From Colivivens sp963640465 (lineage in GTDB: Bacteria > Bacteroidota > Bacteroidia > Bacteroidales > Bacteroidaceae): DNA of 64,000 nucleotides. Made by a program: the position numbers and the translations under genes. The DNA lies in the NCBI GenBank assembly GCA_963640465.1, contig CAVHYP010000001.1:50127-114126 (forward strand), read 5' to 3'. Each line of letters starts with the position of its first letter. Position 1 is the stretch's first letter. The notes beneath the pieces are model-generated. The model was not told the DNA's origin. It did not search any database and worked only from the letters and a program-made list of their open reading frames with translations. Below are positions 23,933 to 32,393 of the stretch, one piece after another.

Positions 23933-25468
23933 ATGAAACAGTCACGATTGAAATCAATTGTTGCAATTGCCGTTGTGCTGATGGCGATTGTCTTTACCGA
24001 CATGAATGCGCAACGCTATCCCAAGCGTGAGTTCCGTGGTGCATGGATTCAGTGTGTCAACGGGCAGTATCTTGGCAAGTCGCCTGCCGAACTTCGTCAG
24101 ATGCTCAGCAGTCAGCTCGATGTACTTCAGAAAGCCGGCATCAATGCCATCCTCTTCCAGGTGCGTGCCGAGGGCGATGCGCTCTACAAGTCTTCCTATG
24201 AGCCATGGAGCCGTTATCTCACCGGTGTGCAGGGCAAGGCTCCTGCTGACGGATGGGATCCTTTGGCATGGATGGTTGATCAGTGTCACAGCCGTGGCAT
24301 GGAGTGTCATGCATGGATAAATCCTTACAGGGCAAAGACAGCGGGAACTACGGTGCTCGACCCCAACCATCCGGCAAGCCGGTATGCTGACCGCGTGTTC
24401 CGCTATGGCGACCTGCTCATATTCAATCCTGCGCTCGAAATCAACCGCCGGTACACTTGCCTTATTGTGGAGGATATCCTAAGTCGCTACGATGTCGATG
24501 GCTTGCACATGGACGACTATTTCTATCCTTATCCAGTTGCAGGTCAGCCCATCCCCGACCAGGCATATTTCAATGCTGATTCTCGCGGATTCAGCAATAT
24601 CGAGGACTGGAGGCGCGACAATGTGAATCTGCTGATCAGCGACATCCATAAGTTGGTGCGCAAGGTGAAGCCTTGGGTGAAGTTCGGCATTTCTCCCTTC
24701 GGCATCTATCGCAATAGTCCCGATGGTGTGAACTGCAGTCGCGGAAGTGCCACTCGTGGAACGCAGAACTATGACGACCTCTATGCTGATGTGGTCTATT
24801 GGATTGACAAAGGTTGGGTGGATTATATCATTCCTCAGATTTATTGGAATATAGGCAATGCGGCAGCCGACTACAAGGTGCTTTGCAACTGGTGGAACGA
24901 CTATTGTGGCAAGCGCCCTCTTTTCATCGGACAGGACGTGGAGCGCACTGTGAAAGGTGTGGACCCCGACAATTCACAGCAGCATCAGATGCTTGCCAAG
25001 TATGCCTTCCAGCGCAGCCAGCCCAATGTGCAGGGTTCGTGCCAATGGTATGCGGCTGCAGTGGTGAACAATCCGGGCAACTATCGCACGATGCTTGAGG
25101 TTGAATACCACCGCTACCCGGCTCTCCAACCGCTCATGACTTTCATCGACGGCAAGGCTCCGAAGAAGGTGGGCAAGCTCTCCATTGATTTCGAGGGTGG
25201 CAACGGCACTTACGGAAGCGGCAAGATTTATCTCACATGGAAGGCTCCGAAGGCAAAGAAGGAGATGGACAAGGCTCACCAGTATGTGGTCTATCGCTTT
25301 GCTCCGGGCGAGAAGGTTGATGTGAAAGTGGACGATGCGTCGCATATTGCTGCCATAACCAGTGAAACTCGATTTGAATTGACTGGCAACATGACTGACT
25401 ACACGTTCGTGGTCACTGCTCTCGACCGCCTTCACAATGAATCAAAGCCGGTGAAGGTGAAGTTGTAG
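23933..25468 (+). CDS. GHL10 (DUF187) family glycoside hydrolase-like protein
   Basis: A 511-residue secreted protein. Signal peptide VAIAVVLMAIVFTDMNAQ; then a glycosyl-hydrolase-like TIM barrel of the FenI/YngK type (about 28-390): REFRGAWIQCVNGQYLG, INAILFQVRAEGDALY, CHAWINPYRAK, VDGLHMDDYFYPYP and GISPFGIYRNSPDGV are conserved in that family. A C-terminal fibronectin-III-like domain follows (about 415-511). Likely acts on a cell-wall or extracellular glycan; substrate unknown. No operon partners visible. Confidence 0.92.
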   Translation: MKQSRLKSIVAIAVVLMAIVFTDMNAQRYPKREFRGAWIQCVNGQYLGKSPAELRQMLSSQLDVLQKAGINAILFQVRAEGDALYKSSYEPWSRYLTGVQGKAPADGWDPLAWMVDQCHSRGMECHAWINPYRAKTAGTTVLDPNHPASRYADRVFRYGDLLIFNPALEINRRYTCLIVEDILSRYDVDGLHMDDYFYPYPVAGQPIPDQAYFNADSRGFSNIEDWRRDNVNLLISDIHKLVRKVKPWVKFGISPFGIYRNSPDGVNCSRGSATRGTQNYDDLYADVVYWIDKGWVDYIIPQIYWNIGNAAADYKVLCNWWNDYCGKRPLFIGQDVERTVKGVDPDNSQQHQMLAKYAFQRSQPNVQGSCQWYAAAVVNNPGNYRTMLEVEYHRYPALQPLMTFIDGKAPKKVGKLSIDFEGGNGTYGSGKIYLTWKAPKAKKEMDKAHQYVVYRFAPGEKVDVKVDDASHIAAITSETRFELTGNMTDYTFVVTALDRLHNESKPVKVKL

Positions 25469-25499
25469 GGGTTTGTTTTCAGTCTTTGGTGGGCTTGTT

Positions 25500-25680
25500 T
25501 TAGGCTTGGACATTGAGTTTTTTGCTTAGAACAAGCCTATTTTTATGCTTAGAACTATGCGTTTTCAGCACTTGAATCTTGTGTTTTAGGTTTTGGACTT
25601 GATATTTTTAGGACTTGAATGTTGCATTTTATGCTTATGCGGCGGAATTTTTTTGTTTGCCTGGCTTTGTTTTTATGCTG
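25500..25680. repeat. degenerate repeat tract in convergent spacer
   Basis: The 215-base spacer between the GHL10 gene and the MFS gene is built of words such as gcttagaac, acttgaat and ttttagg, recurring at about 22 bases (observed spacings 20, 22, 22, 23, with some 11- and 16-base offsets). No terminator hairpin was found for either gene. Confidence 0.55.
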
Positions 25681-25683
25681 TTT

Positions 25684-27174
25684 TTATGCTGTGGTGGCTT
25701 CTGCTGTTTTCTGTACTTTCCTCAGATAGTTTCCTTTTGCGTAGGCAAAGTAGATGCCTGTGCCGAGGAGGTTTGCTGTCCACATCATCCAGAATGCTGC
25801 GTGGTAGTCAATAGTTCCTGCCACGATGCCTCCGAGTAGCACTCCGAGTCCGGATCCGAGGTCCCATGAGGTGAGCAGTGTGGAGTTGGCAGTTCCGCGC
25901 TGGTTGGTTGTCGCCAGGTTGATAAACATGTTCTGGTATGCCGGATACATGTGTCCGTTGCCCAGTCCGATGGTCAGTGCGGAGACGTAGAGCGCGATGG
26001 GGTGGTGTACCAGGGCGAAGAGCAGATAGCCTGCTAGCGAGATTATCATGCCTTCTGATGCGTTGTGCACTATGCGTCCTTGTCGTAGTCCTTTAGCTCC
26101 GGTGAGCCGTGATAGTGCCAGTCCACCGGCAAGGAGGAGGAAGAAGATGCCTGCCCCGCTTTTGATTCCCAGTTCTTCGGCTGCATAGATTGCCACATAG
26201 GTGGAGATTACTCCGTAGGACAGTGCGAAGCAGATCATGCTCAGTCCGAGGCTCCATCCGCGCAGGAGGAAGAGTTTGTTGAGCACCATCACTATGCGCT
26301 TTTGCGAGATTTGTCCGTTGCGCACTGCGGTCTGTGCTGCGGTCTGCACTGTGGCGATTGCTGATGACTGCACTGCTGTCATTTCTTCGGTATTTTTGCT
26401 GGCCTGCGCTACTTCCAGTTTACTGGTCAGATCTGATGTTCTCGTATTTACGTTTTGCGGCGCTTCTGTGGACTCTAATTTTATGTTGTAGTCGATGATG
26501 AGTCCGAAGAATGAAATAACGAGGGAGAGTCCGAAAAGCAGTTCGTAGCTGTGGAAGGTGTGGAGCAACAGGAGTGCTATGGTTGGGCTTATGGCTGTGG
26601 CTATGTTGTTGCTCAGTCCGTAGTAGCCTAGTCCTTCGGCTCGTCGGGTGGGGTAGAGCACATCGACTGCCACTGTGGTTCCTGCCACTGTTGTGGCTCC
26701 GAAGGGGATGCCGTGCATGGTGCGGAAGATGGCGAAGAGGGTGATTGACGATGCTGCGAGGTAGCCGGCAAAGAGTGCCACGAAGAAGAAGTTGAATCCG
26801 ATCAGCACTGCTTTTCTTGGCAGTCTGTCGACCATGTATCCGCTGAAGGGCCGTATGACGAGTGCTGCTACTGTGTAGCCCGAGAGTACGATGCCTATGG
26901 CTTCTTTGCTTGCTCCGAAAGTGTCGCGCAGATAGAGTGGGAACAGGGGCATCAGCAGCATGAAGGAGAAGTAGAGCATGAAGTTGGCTGTCCAAATCTT
27001 CGTGTAGTTGCTGTTCCAGAGCTTTTCTTTCTTCGGTTTTTCCTTTCCGACAGCCTCTTTCTCAACTGTTTCTTTCCTAACTATTTCTTTCTCTGCAGCC
27101 TCTTTCCTCTCTGTTGCTTTTTCTGCAGTCTCTTTTCTCTCTGTTTCCTGTTCTGCCGCCTCTTCCTTTGTCAT
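25684..27174 (-). CDS. MFS transporter with repeat-encoded N-terminal extension
   Basis: A 496-residue major facilitator with twelve predicted helices starting at about residue 62 (IWTANFMLYFSFMLLMPLFPLY). The loop 2-3 motif is DRLPRKAVLIG. It is an importer or exporter of unknown substrate, nearest in look to drug/sugar-efflux MFS proteins. Two oddities: residues 1-50 are ten Lys/Glu-rich pentapeptides (MTKEE AAEQE TERKE TAEKA and so on), and the central cytoplasmic loop carries about 60 extra residues (NTRTSDLTSKLEVAQASKNT onwards). No internal ATG lies between the extension and the first helix, so the extension must be translated unless a rare start is used. Confidence 0.87.
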   Translation of the reverse strand: MTKEEAAEQETERKETAEKATERKEAAEKEIVRKETVEKEAVGKEKPKKEKLWNSNYTKIWTANFMLYFSFMLLMPLFPLYLRDTFGASKEAIGIVLSGYTVAALVIRPFSGYMVDRLPRKAVLIGFNFFFVALFAGYLAASSITLFAIFRTMHGIPFGATTVAGTTVAVDVLYPTRRAEGLGYYGLSNNIATAISPTIALLLLHTFHSYELLFGLSLVISFFGLIIDYNIKLESTEAPQNVNTRTSDLTSKLEVAQASKNTEEMTAVQSSAIATVQTAAQTAVRNGQISQKRIVMVLNKLFLLRGWSLGLSMICFALSYGVISTYVAIYAAEELGIKSGAGIFFLLLAGGLALSRLTGAKGLRQGRIVHNASEGMIISLAGYLLFALVHHPIALYVSALTIGLGNGHMYPAYQNMFINLATTNQRGTANSTLLTSWDLGSGLGVLLGGIVAGTIDYHAAFWMMWTANLLGTGIYFAYAKGNYLRKVQKTAEATTA

Positions 27175-27195
27175 TTCCTTTTCAGCCGTCTGCTG

Positions 27196-27984
27196 TTATC
27201 TTACGATCACTTTCTGGCCTTGGATGATGTTCACACCTTTCTGCAGTTTGTTTTGGCGCACTCCGTTCACGTTGTACACTTCGCTGTTGTCGGCATTTCC
27301 GTTGCTTATGCTGTTGATTCCGGTTGTGGTGTCGGTTGTTGTGTTGTGGAGGGCGAGGAGTTTTGGTGCTTCGCTTGTGCCGTCAACCTTGATGTAGCAG
27401 CGTGTGGCATAGAATCCGCTTGTGGAGTTTTCCACTGGTGTGAAGTCGGCTTCGGCATTGTTCTTCACGTAGATTCCGTATTGTCCGTCGGCTTCTATGT
27501 GTTTGGTTGTGCCGATGAGGCTGAAGGTCACTCCGCCCACTGTGTAGGTGGTTTTAGGTTCTGCGTTGTATTCGATTTTCGTGTCGGCAGCAGTCAGTTT
27601 CACGCTTTTGTTTTCGCCGGTGTAGTACAGAATGTAGGGAGTGTTGGCTTTCAGTCCGTCCTGTTTGGCGTTGCGGAAGTAGAGGCAATAGGTGCCGTTG
27701 TCATCAGCTTTCACGTCGTTGAGTATTTCAAGACGGCAGTCGTTGCCGAAAGCTTCGTTGACTTCTTCAGTGGTCATGCTGAATGGCAGGCAGAGGGTGT
27801 TCCATCCGTTGAAGATTGACCGGTACATGGTTACGTTGCGGGTCTGTCCGTCGTATTGTTCCACGTTTGATCCGTTGACGCTGCTGAGGTAGAGCGCCTT
27901 GGTCTGTGCCGTTGCCTGCATGCCCAGCATGAGGCATACTGCAGTGGTCATCATCGTCTTGATCAGTTGTTTCGTTGTTGCCAT
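27196..27984 (-). CDS. secreted protein of unknown function with C-terminal sorting-like tag
   Basis: A 262-residue exported protein: signal peptide (TMMTTAVCLMLGMQATAQ), a beta-rich body (GWNTLCLPFSMTTEEVNEAF is a motif repeated in many Prevotella surface proteins) and a C-terminal tag, VYNVNGVRQNKLQKGVNIIQ followed by GQKVIVR. Such tags resemble type IX secretion sorting signals, though I cannot show that the system is present. The start at 27984 gives a normal signal peptide and lies 57 bases after a full promoter. Function unknown. It is followed after 21 bases by the MFS gene. Confidence 0.75.
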   Translation of the reverse strand: MATTKQLIKTMMTTAVCLMLGMQATAQTKALYLSSVNGSNVEQYDGQTRNVTMYRSIFNGWNTLCLPFSMTTEEVNEAFGNDCRLEILNDVKADDNGTYCLYFRNAKQDGLKANTPYILYYTGENKSVKLTAADTKIEYNAEPKTTYTVGGVTFSLIGTTKHIEADGQYGIYVKNNAEADFTPVENSTSGFYATRCYIKVDGTSEAPKLLALHNTTTDTTTGINSISNGNADNSEVYNVNGVRQNKLQKGVNIIQGQKVIVR

Positions 27985-28040
27985 ATTTCGTAGAGTATTG
28001 GTTGATTGTTTGTTTACGGTTTCGTCTTCTTTTGACACTG

Positions 28041-28071
28041 CAAATATAGCAATAATTTTTGAGGTGGCAAA
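28041..28071 (-). promoter_or_regulatory. promoter of the secreted-protein gene at 27984
   Basis: On the minus strand TTTG (28071-28068), 19-base spacer, TATATTTG (28048-28041). Confidence 0.85.
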
Positions 28072-28108
28072 ATCTTTCGGCATGTTTGTTTTGCTTGAGG
28101 GTATTTTT

Positions 28109-28145
28109 TTCTCAGACCAGGAAAATAATTTTCTTTGACTAGGAA
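28109..28145. repeat. 22-base-period palindromic repeat, two copies (locus 2)
   Basis: Copies related to TTCTCTGACCAGGGAA begin at 28109 and 28131, exactly 22 bases apart, upstream of the promoter at 28041. Confidence 0.8.
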
Positions 28146-28217
28146 AATAATTGGCAACTATATACGATTAGGCATTAGCTAGACATTATGGATTGTACCT
28201 GTTTTTTTATGAGGTAC

Positions 28218-28305
28218 CACCTCATCGGGCAACGCGGTGCACTTCATCGGGCAACGCGGCGCACCTCATTGGGCAACGCGGTGCACCTCATTGGGCAACG
28301 CGGTG
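28218..28305. repeat. tandem array of four 22-base units
   Basis: Units at 28218, 28240, 28262 and 28284, consensus beginning cacctcattgggcaacgcgg; the last two are identical and the first two differ by one to three bases. G+C-rich compared with the flanks. Confidence 0.95.
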
Positions 28306-28323
28306 CAAAGCAGGTGACGTGCG

Positions 28324-30480
28324 TTATCTTACGAGGACTTTCTTGCCTCTACGTATGTAGATTCCAGGGGCGGAAGGATGGGTGACGCTTCTGCCTGAGA
28401 GGTCGAAGGTGTCATAGGATGACTTTGCTTCGGCTTGGATGTGGGTGATGGCTGTGGGATCAACGTAACTGATGTCGGTGAGTTGATAGCCAGTCTTGCT
28501 GGAGTCGATATGTACGTTGAACACGAAGATGGCTTTTGCTTCCTCTGTGTCGCTTTTCTTGTAGCGGATGGCTTGGGCTATGGTATAGGTACTGCCGTTC
28601 TTGCAATGTCCGGGGTATTGGCCGATGGTGAATGCGAATGACGAGGACTGGAACTCGGAGAACACGTAGGCTGTGGTGCCCCAACTGACGGGGCGGCCTG
28701 AGGTGCTGAACCAGTGGCCGTAGCCGTTGGCTGTGGACGCACTGCTGTAGAGGGTGCCGTCGGGTTTGGCTGCATAGAACATGGTATGTCCTGCTGACGG
28801 TCCGCTGGCACTGTAGTTGGTGAGAAGGCTGGTGATGTCTGCCGTGGTGAGTTGGAGCGCTGTGTTGACTTTGGCCAGTGACTTGCCGTCGACGGTGACT
28901 GTCTCGCCGCTGTAGGCGCTGGAGCTTGCAGGGAAGTAGACATCGTAGGTGAGGGTGATGTCTGCCACCTGGCGTCCGTCGATGTCGGTCTTGTAGTAGA
29001 CTGTGGCTTTGCTGGTGAGGTCGGTGCCTGTGAATTTCACGCGGTAGGGCCACATGTCGTCGCCGCTGATGGATTCATCCCAGCGGTGCTGGAAGTAGCG
29101 CTTGGGGGTGGGGGATACTACCATCCACATGCGGTCTACGTTGTCGGGCACGGTGAATCCTGTCTGTGCTGTCTTCTCCACGGAACCGGTGCAGTAGAGT
29201 GTGTCTTGGCTGAAGTACTGGCGTGTGCCGTCTTTCATGAGGCATACGAATCCGAGCCGGAAAGCTCGCTGTGATGCGTTTGAGGTGACTTTGTTGTAGG
29301 CTGTGAGTCCGGATGCGGTGTATTCGGAGCTGCCGTTGATGTATTCGGCAGGGTCGCCTGCTGCTAGGCTTGCTCCGGATACGAGTGCCGTGAAGTCGGC
29401 TGTCACTGCGGTGCCTGCTACTGGCACTTGGAGTGGGATGACATTGAATCCGGATGCTTGCGGACAGCTTGCGAGGGCTACTTGATAGGTGCCGTCGCCA
29501 AGGTCGACGCAGCGGTATTCGAAGTTGCCGATGTAGTTGTCGCCTCCATTGGCTTTGCATGCATCGAGGTCCCAGGTGACTGCGTGCATGGCGAAATCGA
29601 AATGGAGCTTATAGAGTTCGGAGGCTGTGAGCCCCTTGTAGTCCATCAGCACTTGGTTGAAATCCTTGACTGTGGTTTCGGGGTGGTTCCACACGTTTGC
29701 CACGGTCTTGATGTCGTCGTAGTACTGGCACAGGTAGGTGAGGAACATGTATGTCTGGTAGCGCTGCCACTCATGGCTGAAGGCATAGTTGTGGGTCTTG
29801 TTGAAGATGAGATGGTGGTAGCTCTCGGTCATGATTTCTCCGGGATAGGACTGGAGTGCCTGCCAGTTGGCTGTTGTCTCCCAGATGGTGGCTCCGTTGC
29901 CTACGCTGCCGTGGAATCCGGTCTGTACGGCTGATTTCTGCCCGTGGTTGGAGTCTTCTGCATAGCACATGTAGTGGAATGAGTGTCCTACTTCGTGTGC
30001 CACGGCGCTTCCTACGGGCTTGCATGTGCTGGGCGAGAGCCATAGTGCCGGTACCTGGAAGTCGTAGCCGCCTCCGTAGCATATCCATCCTGTGTCGTGG
30101 TGGAGGAGCACCATGACTTTGTATTTGCTGATGTTGGAGTTGTCGGGGTCGACGAATCCGAGTTGGCTGCATTCGAGTTGATAGAACTCTTCAGCCTTGT
30201 CCAGGAGGTCGTCGATGTCGACCCGGTAGGCTTCGGCCGCATCGGATGGCTTGGTGTTACCGTAGCGGTTGTCCCAGAAGACGATGACGTTGTCGGTTTC
30301 CACTGACCGTGAGCGCGACCATGTGTAGGCGTTCTCGGTGTCGGTTTCTGCCCAGATGAGGGTGTCGGTACGGTTGCGCCATTCCTGCGGTATGTAGATA
30401 CTTTTCTGTGCGGTGGCGCAAACGATGTTCATCATGGCTGCTGCCACGACTGCAAATAGGAATGTGAGTTTATGTTTCAT
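28324..30480 (-). CDS. secreted zinc metallopeptidase-like protein (DUF6055-type) with DUF4859-like module
   Basis: A 718-residue exported protein. After the signal peptide (LTFLFAVVAAAMMNIVCATA) comes a putative peptidase domain (about 30-330) with zinc motif HEVGH at residues 162-166 and a candidate third ligand in WETTANW about 40 residues later. The middle is beta-rich. A DUF4859-like region (about 530-680; GHWFSTSGRPVSWGTTAYVF) follows, then a tag FDLSGRSVTHPSAPGIYIRR-GKKVLVR like type IX sorting signals. Probably degrades a protein at the cell surface; activity is inferred from the zinc motif only. Confidence 0.75.
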   Translation of the reverse strand: MKHKLTFLFAVVAAAMMNIVCATAQKSIYIPQEWRNRTDTLIWAETDTENAYTWSRSRSVETDNVIVFWDNRYGNTKPSDAAEAYRVDIDDLLDKAEEFYQLECSQLGFVDPDNSNISKYKVMVLLHHDTGWICYGGGYDFQVPALWLSPSTCKPVGSAVAHEVGHSFHYMCYAEDSNHGQKSAVQTGFHGSVGNGATIWETTANWQALQSYPGEIMTESYHHLIFNKTHNYAFSHEWQRYQTYMFLTYLCQYYDDIKTVANVWNHPETTVKDFNQVLMDYKGLTASELYKLHFDFAMHAVTWDLDACKANGGDNYIGNFEYRCVDLGDGTYQVALASCPQASGFNVIPLQVPVAGTAVTADFTALVSGASLAAGDPAEYINGSSEYTASGLTAYNKVTSNASQRAFRLGFVCLMKDGTRQYFSQDTLYCTGSVEKTAQTGFTVPDNVDRMWMVVSPTPKRYFQHRWDESISGDDMWPYRVKFTGTDLTSKATVYYKTDIDGRQVADITLTYDVYFPASSSAYSGETVTVDGKSLAKVNTALQLTTADITSLLTNYSASGPSAGHTMFYAAKPDGTLYSSASTANGYGHWFSTSGRPVSWGTTAYVFSEFQSSSFAFTIGQYPGHCKNGSTYTIAQAIRYKKSDTEEAKAIFVFNVHIDSSKTGYQLTDISYVDPTAITHIQAEAKSSYDTFDLSGRSVTHPSAPGIYIRRGKKVLVR

Positions 30481-30527
30481 TGTCTAGTTTAGTTTAGTTC
30501 TTGTAGTTGACTGCTAGTCGATAATTT

Positions 30528-30625
30528 TTCCTCTTGCTCCGATTGTCCGCAGATACTTTTTTAGCAGTAGTCCGCAGATTTTTTCTGCATTGGTTCGCTG
30601 ATTCTTTCAGCGGTAGACTGCAAAG
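30528..30625. repeat. degenerate tract upstream of the metallopeptidase gene
   Basis: Words gtccgcagat (two copies) and gttcgctgat with short T runs recur at 23-25 bases before the promoter element. Weaker than the other tracts. Confidence 0.4.
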
Positions 30626-30628
30626 CTA
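30621..30628 (-). promoter_or_regulatory. -7 element of the metallopeptidase promoter
   Basis: TAGCTTTG on the minus strand, 140 bases before the start codon at 30480. No clean TTTG at the required distance. Confidence 0.5.
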
Positions 30629-30664
30629 GTAAATAAATCCCAATAAACACATCTTTCGTGTGGA

Positions 30665-31189
30665 TTATTTGTGGTCGCCAATCATTTTTTCCATCCAGAT
30701 GATGTCGAACCACTGTCCGAACTTGTAGCCGCACTGGTGGAAATGGGCACAGCGGGTGAAGCCCATGTGGCGGTGGAACTCAGGGCTTTGACGGGTGAGG
30801 AATTGGTTGGGCGTTTCTGTCCAGGCAATACATGCGTTCATGTTGAGTATGCCGATGGCTTTGAGCCTGCGTTCGAGTTCTTCGTAGAGCGCTCTGCCGA
30901 TGCTTTGTCCGTGACTCCCTTTCTTCACATAGATGGAGGTCTCCACTGCACGGTTGTAGGCTGCACGTTCCTTGAACGCTGATGCATAGGCATAGCCGAC
31001 TATGGTGTCCTGGTCTTCGGCTACGATGTAGGGATAGCGGGCGAGGGTGGCTTCGATTCTCTGCCGGAATTCTGCGGTGCTTGGTACTTCGCACTCGAAC
31101 GTGACGGCTGTGCTCTCGATGTACGGGGCATAGATGCTGAGAAGGATGGATGCATCTTCGGGTATGGCTGTGCGTATTTTTATTTTCAT
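30665..31189 (-). CDS. GNAT family N-acetyltransferase (phosphinothricin acetyltransferase type)
   Basis: A 174-residue acetyl-CoA-dependent acyltransferase. The fold is GNAT: N-terminal strand (IKIRTAIPEDASILLSIYAPY), central VAEDQDTIVGYAYASAF, SIYVKKGSHGQSIGRALYEE (the acetyl-CoA pyrophosphate loop in modified Q/RxxGxA form) and C-terminal FHRHMGFTRCAHFHQCGYKF. This pattern is that of Pat/MddA enzymes, which acetylate phosphinothricin, methionine sulfoximine or related amino-acid analogues. It lies 42 bases from the AraC gene, in the same direction. Confidence 0.9.
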   Translation of the reverse strand: MKIKIRTAIPEDASILLSIYAPYIESTAVTFECEVPSTAEFRQRIEATLARYPYIVAEDQDTIVGYAYASAFKERAAYNRAVETSIYVKKGSHGQSIGRALYEELERRLKAIGILNMNACIAWTETPNQFLTRQSPEFHRHMGFTRCAHFHQCGYKFGQWFDIIWMEKMIGDHK

Positions 31190-31231
31190 TTGTATATAAA
31201 ATATAATAATGTATATGAGTGGATTGTGAAG

Positions 31232-32125
31232 CTATGCTGTTGTTTCTTCGCGGAATTCGGACGGCAGCATGCCGGTTTCGCGCTTGAAGAACTTGACGAA
31301 ATAGGAGGGGTCTTCGTATCCGAGCCGGTAGGCAATCTCTTTCACCATGAGCCGTGTGTAGCGCAGCAGACGCTTGGCTTCGAGGGTGATGCGGTCGTTG
31401 ATGAATGCCAGCGGTGTCTTGCTGGAACACTCGGCAACGCTGTTGCTCAGGGTCTTCACCGAGACGTTGAGCTGGTCGGCATAGAAGCGGAGTGTGTTGC
31501 CGCTCATGAAGTTGGCTTCAACGAGTTTGCGGAACTTCACGAACAGTACGTAGGACGGTTTCTGCCAGTTGGAGTTTTGCATCGTACTTCCTTCGCGCTG
31601 TCTGTTTTGCAGCACTTCGAGGAGGAAAATGTTGAGGTTGAGCCGCTGAATCTCGTGTGCCAGGATGTCGGTGGTGTGTGATTTTTTTTCGATGCGGAGG
31701 ATTAATGAATGGAGATAGTCGAGGGTTTCCGGGTCTTTTATCACGACGTAGGGCGAGGAATCGAAGGCATTGAAGATGTCGTACTTGAGGAAAAGGTCGC
31801 TGCCGTATTCAGCTTCTCTCAGTATGTCGGTGCAGAAACGGAGAAGTATGCCCTTGTGGCGGGTCACGCCATCGAAATGGTGAGCCTGTCCGGGCGAGAT
31901 GAAGAACAGGGAGTTGGCTTCCACCGGATAGTCCTTGAAGTCGACTGAGTGTGTGCCTCCTGCCTCCTCGAACCATATCACTTCATAGAAGGTGTGGACA
32001 TGGGGAGAATAGTTGTCGCCGCTGTCGTAGTCGAGAAAATGGGGCAGGCGGTCGATGTTGATGTCGCTGCCTGCAGGTGCGTCGCAAACGCTCCGGTAGA
32101 TGTTGTGCATTTCTTTTGCTTCCAT
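31232..32125 (-). CDS. AraC family transcriptional regulator
   Basis: A 297-residue regulator with an N-terminal cupin-like sensory domain (about 25-150; HVHTFYEVIWFEEAGGTHSV) and a C-terminal double helix-turn-helix (about 195-290; LNVSVKTLSNSVAECSSKTP and AYRLGYEDPSYFVKFFKRET). This type binds small organic ligands or sugars. The start at 32125 is preferred: a promoter -7 element lies at 32159-32166, so a longer reading from 32284 would begin upstream of the transcript. The GNAT gene follows, possibly a target or co-transcribed. Confidence 0.9.
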   Translation of the reverse strand: MEAKEMHNIYRSVCDAPAGSDINIDRLPHFLDYDSGDNYSPHVHTFYEVIWFEEAGGTHSVDFKDYPVEANSLFFISPGQAHHFDGVTRHKGILLRFCTDILREAEYGSDLFLKYDIFNAFDSSPYVVIKDPETLDYLHSLILRIEKKSHTTDILAHEIQRLNLNIFLLEVLQNRQREGSTMQNSNWQKPSYVLFVKFRKLVEANFMSGNTLRFYADQLNVSVKTLSNSVAECSSKTPLAFINDRITLEAKRLLRYTRLMVKEIAYRLGYEDPSYFVKFFKRETGMLPSEFREETTA

Positions 32126-32158
32126 GTGGCGTGCGTATTGTTTCTTTCTTTTCGACGG

Positions 32159-32166
32159 CAAAGTTA
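32159..32166 (-). promoter_or_regulatory. -7 element of the AraC-type regulator
   Basis: TAACTTTG on the minus strand, 34 bases before the start codon. The upstream TTTG is absent. Confidence 0.55.
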
Positions 32167-32282
32167 TGGAAAATAACCGGAACTTGGATGGAAAGTGATA
32201 AGGGATTGATGGTAAAAATTGGAAAAACGAGAGTGAAATCAAGTGGATTTCACGATAATACCATCGATTTGCACGATTTTCC

Positions 32283-32314
32283 ATTGCGCTTTTATCTGAT
32301 GTTTCCTATCTTTG
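32283..32314 (+). promoter_or_regulatory. promoter of rubrerythrin
   Basis: ATTG (32283-32286, one mismatch to TTTG), 20-base spacer, TATCTTTG (32307-32314). The leader to 32394 is about 75 bases. Confidence 0.7.
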
Positions 32315-32393
32315 CACTGCAAAAAGGCAAGAAAGTCTTTGAGCACCGGGAAACGAAGGATATTTATATGTAATTTTTTAAAGGTATATGACT

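Larger units (their letters stand above)
27985..28323. other. spacer with promoter and two 22-base repeat loci
   Basis: About 340 bases between two leftward secreted-protein genes. It holds the promoter at 28041-28071, two copies of the palindromic 22-base repeat (28109-28145) and a tandem array of four 22-base units (28218-28305). No gene seen. Confidence 0.75.

Noticed and set aside
28218..28305. Possible CRISPR array
   Set aside because: The 22-base units are directly adjacent with no unique spacers, so this is a plain tandem repeat.
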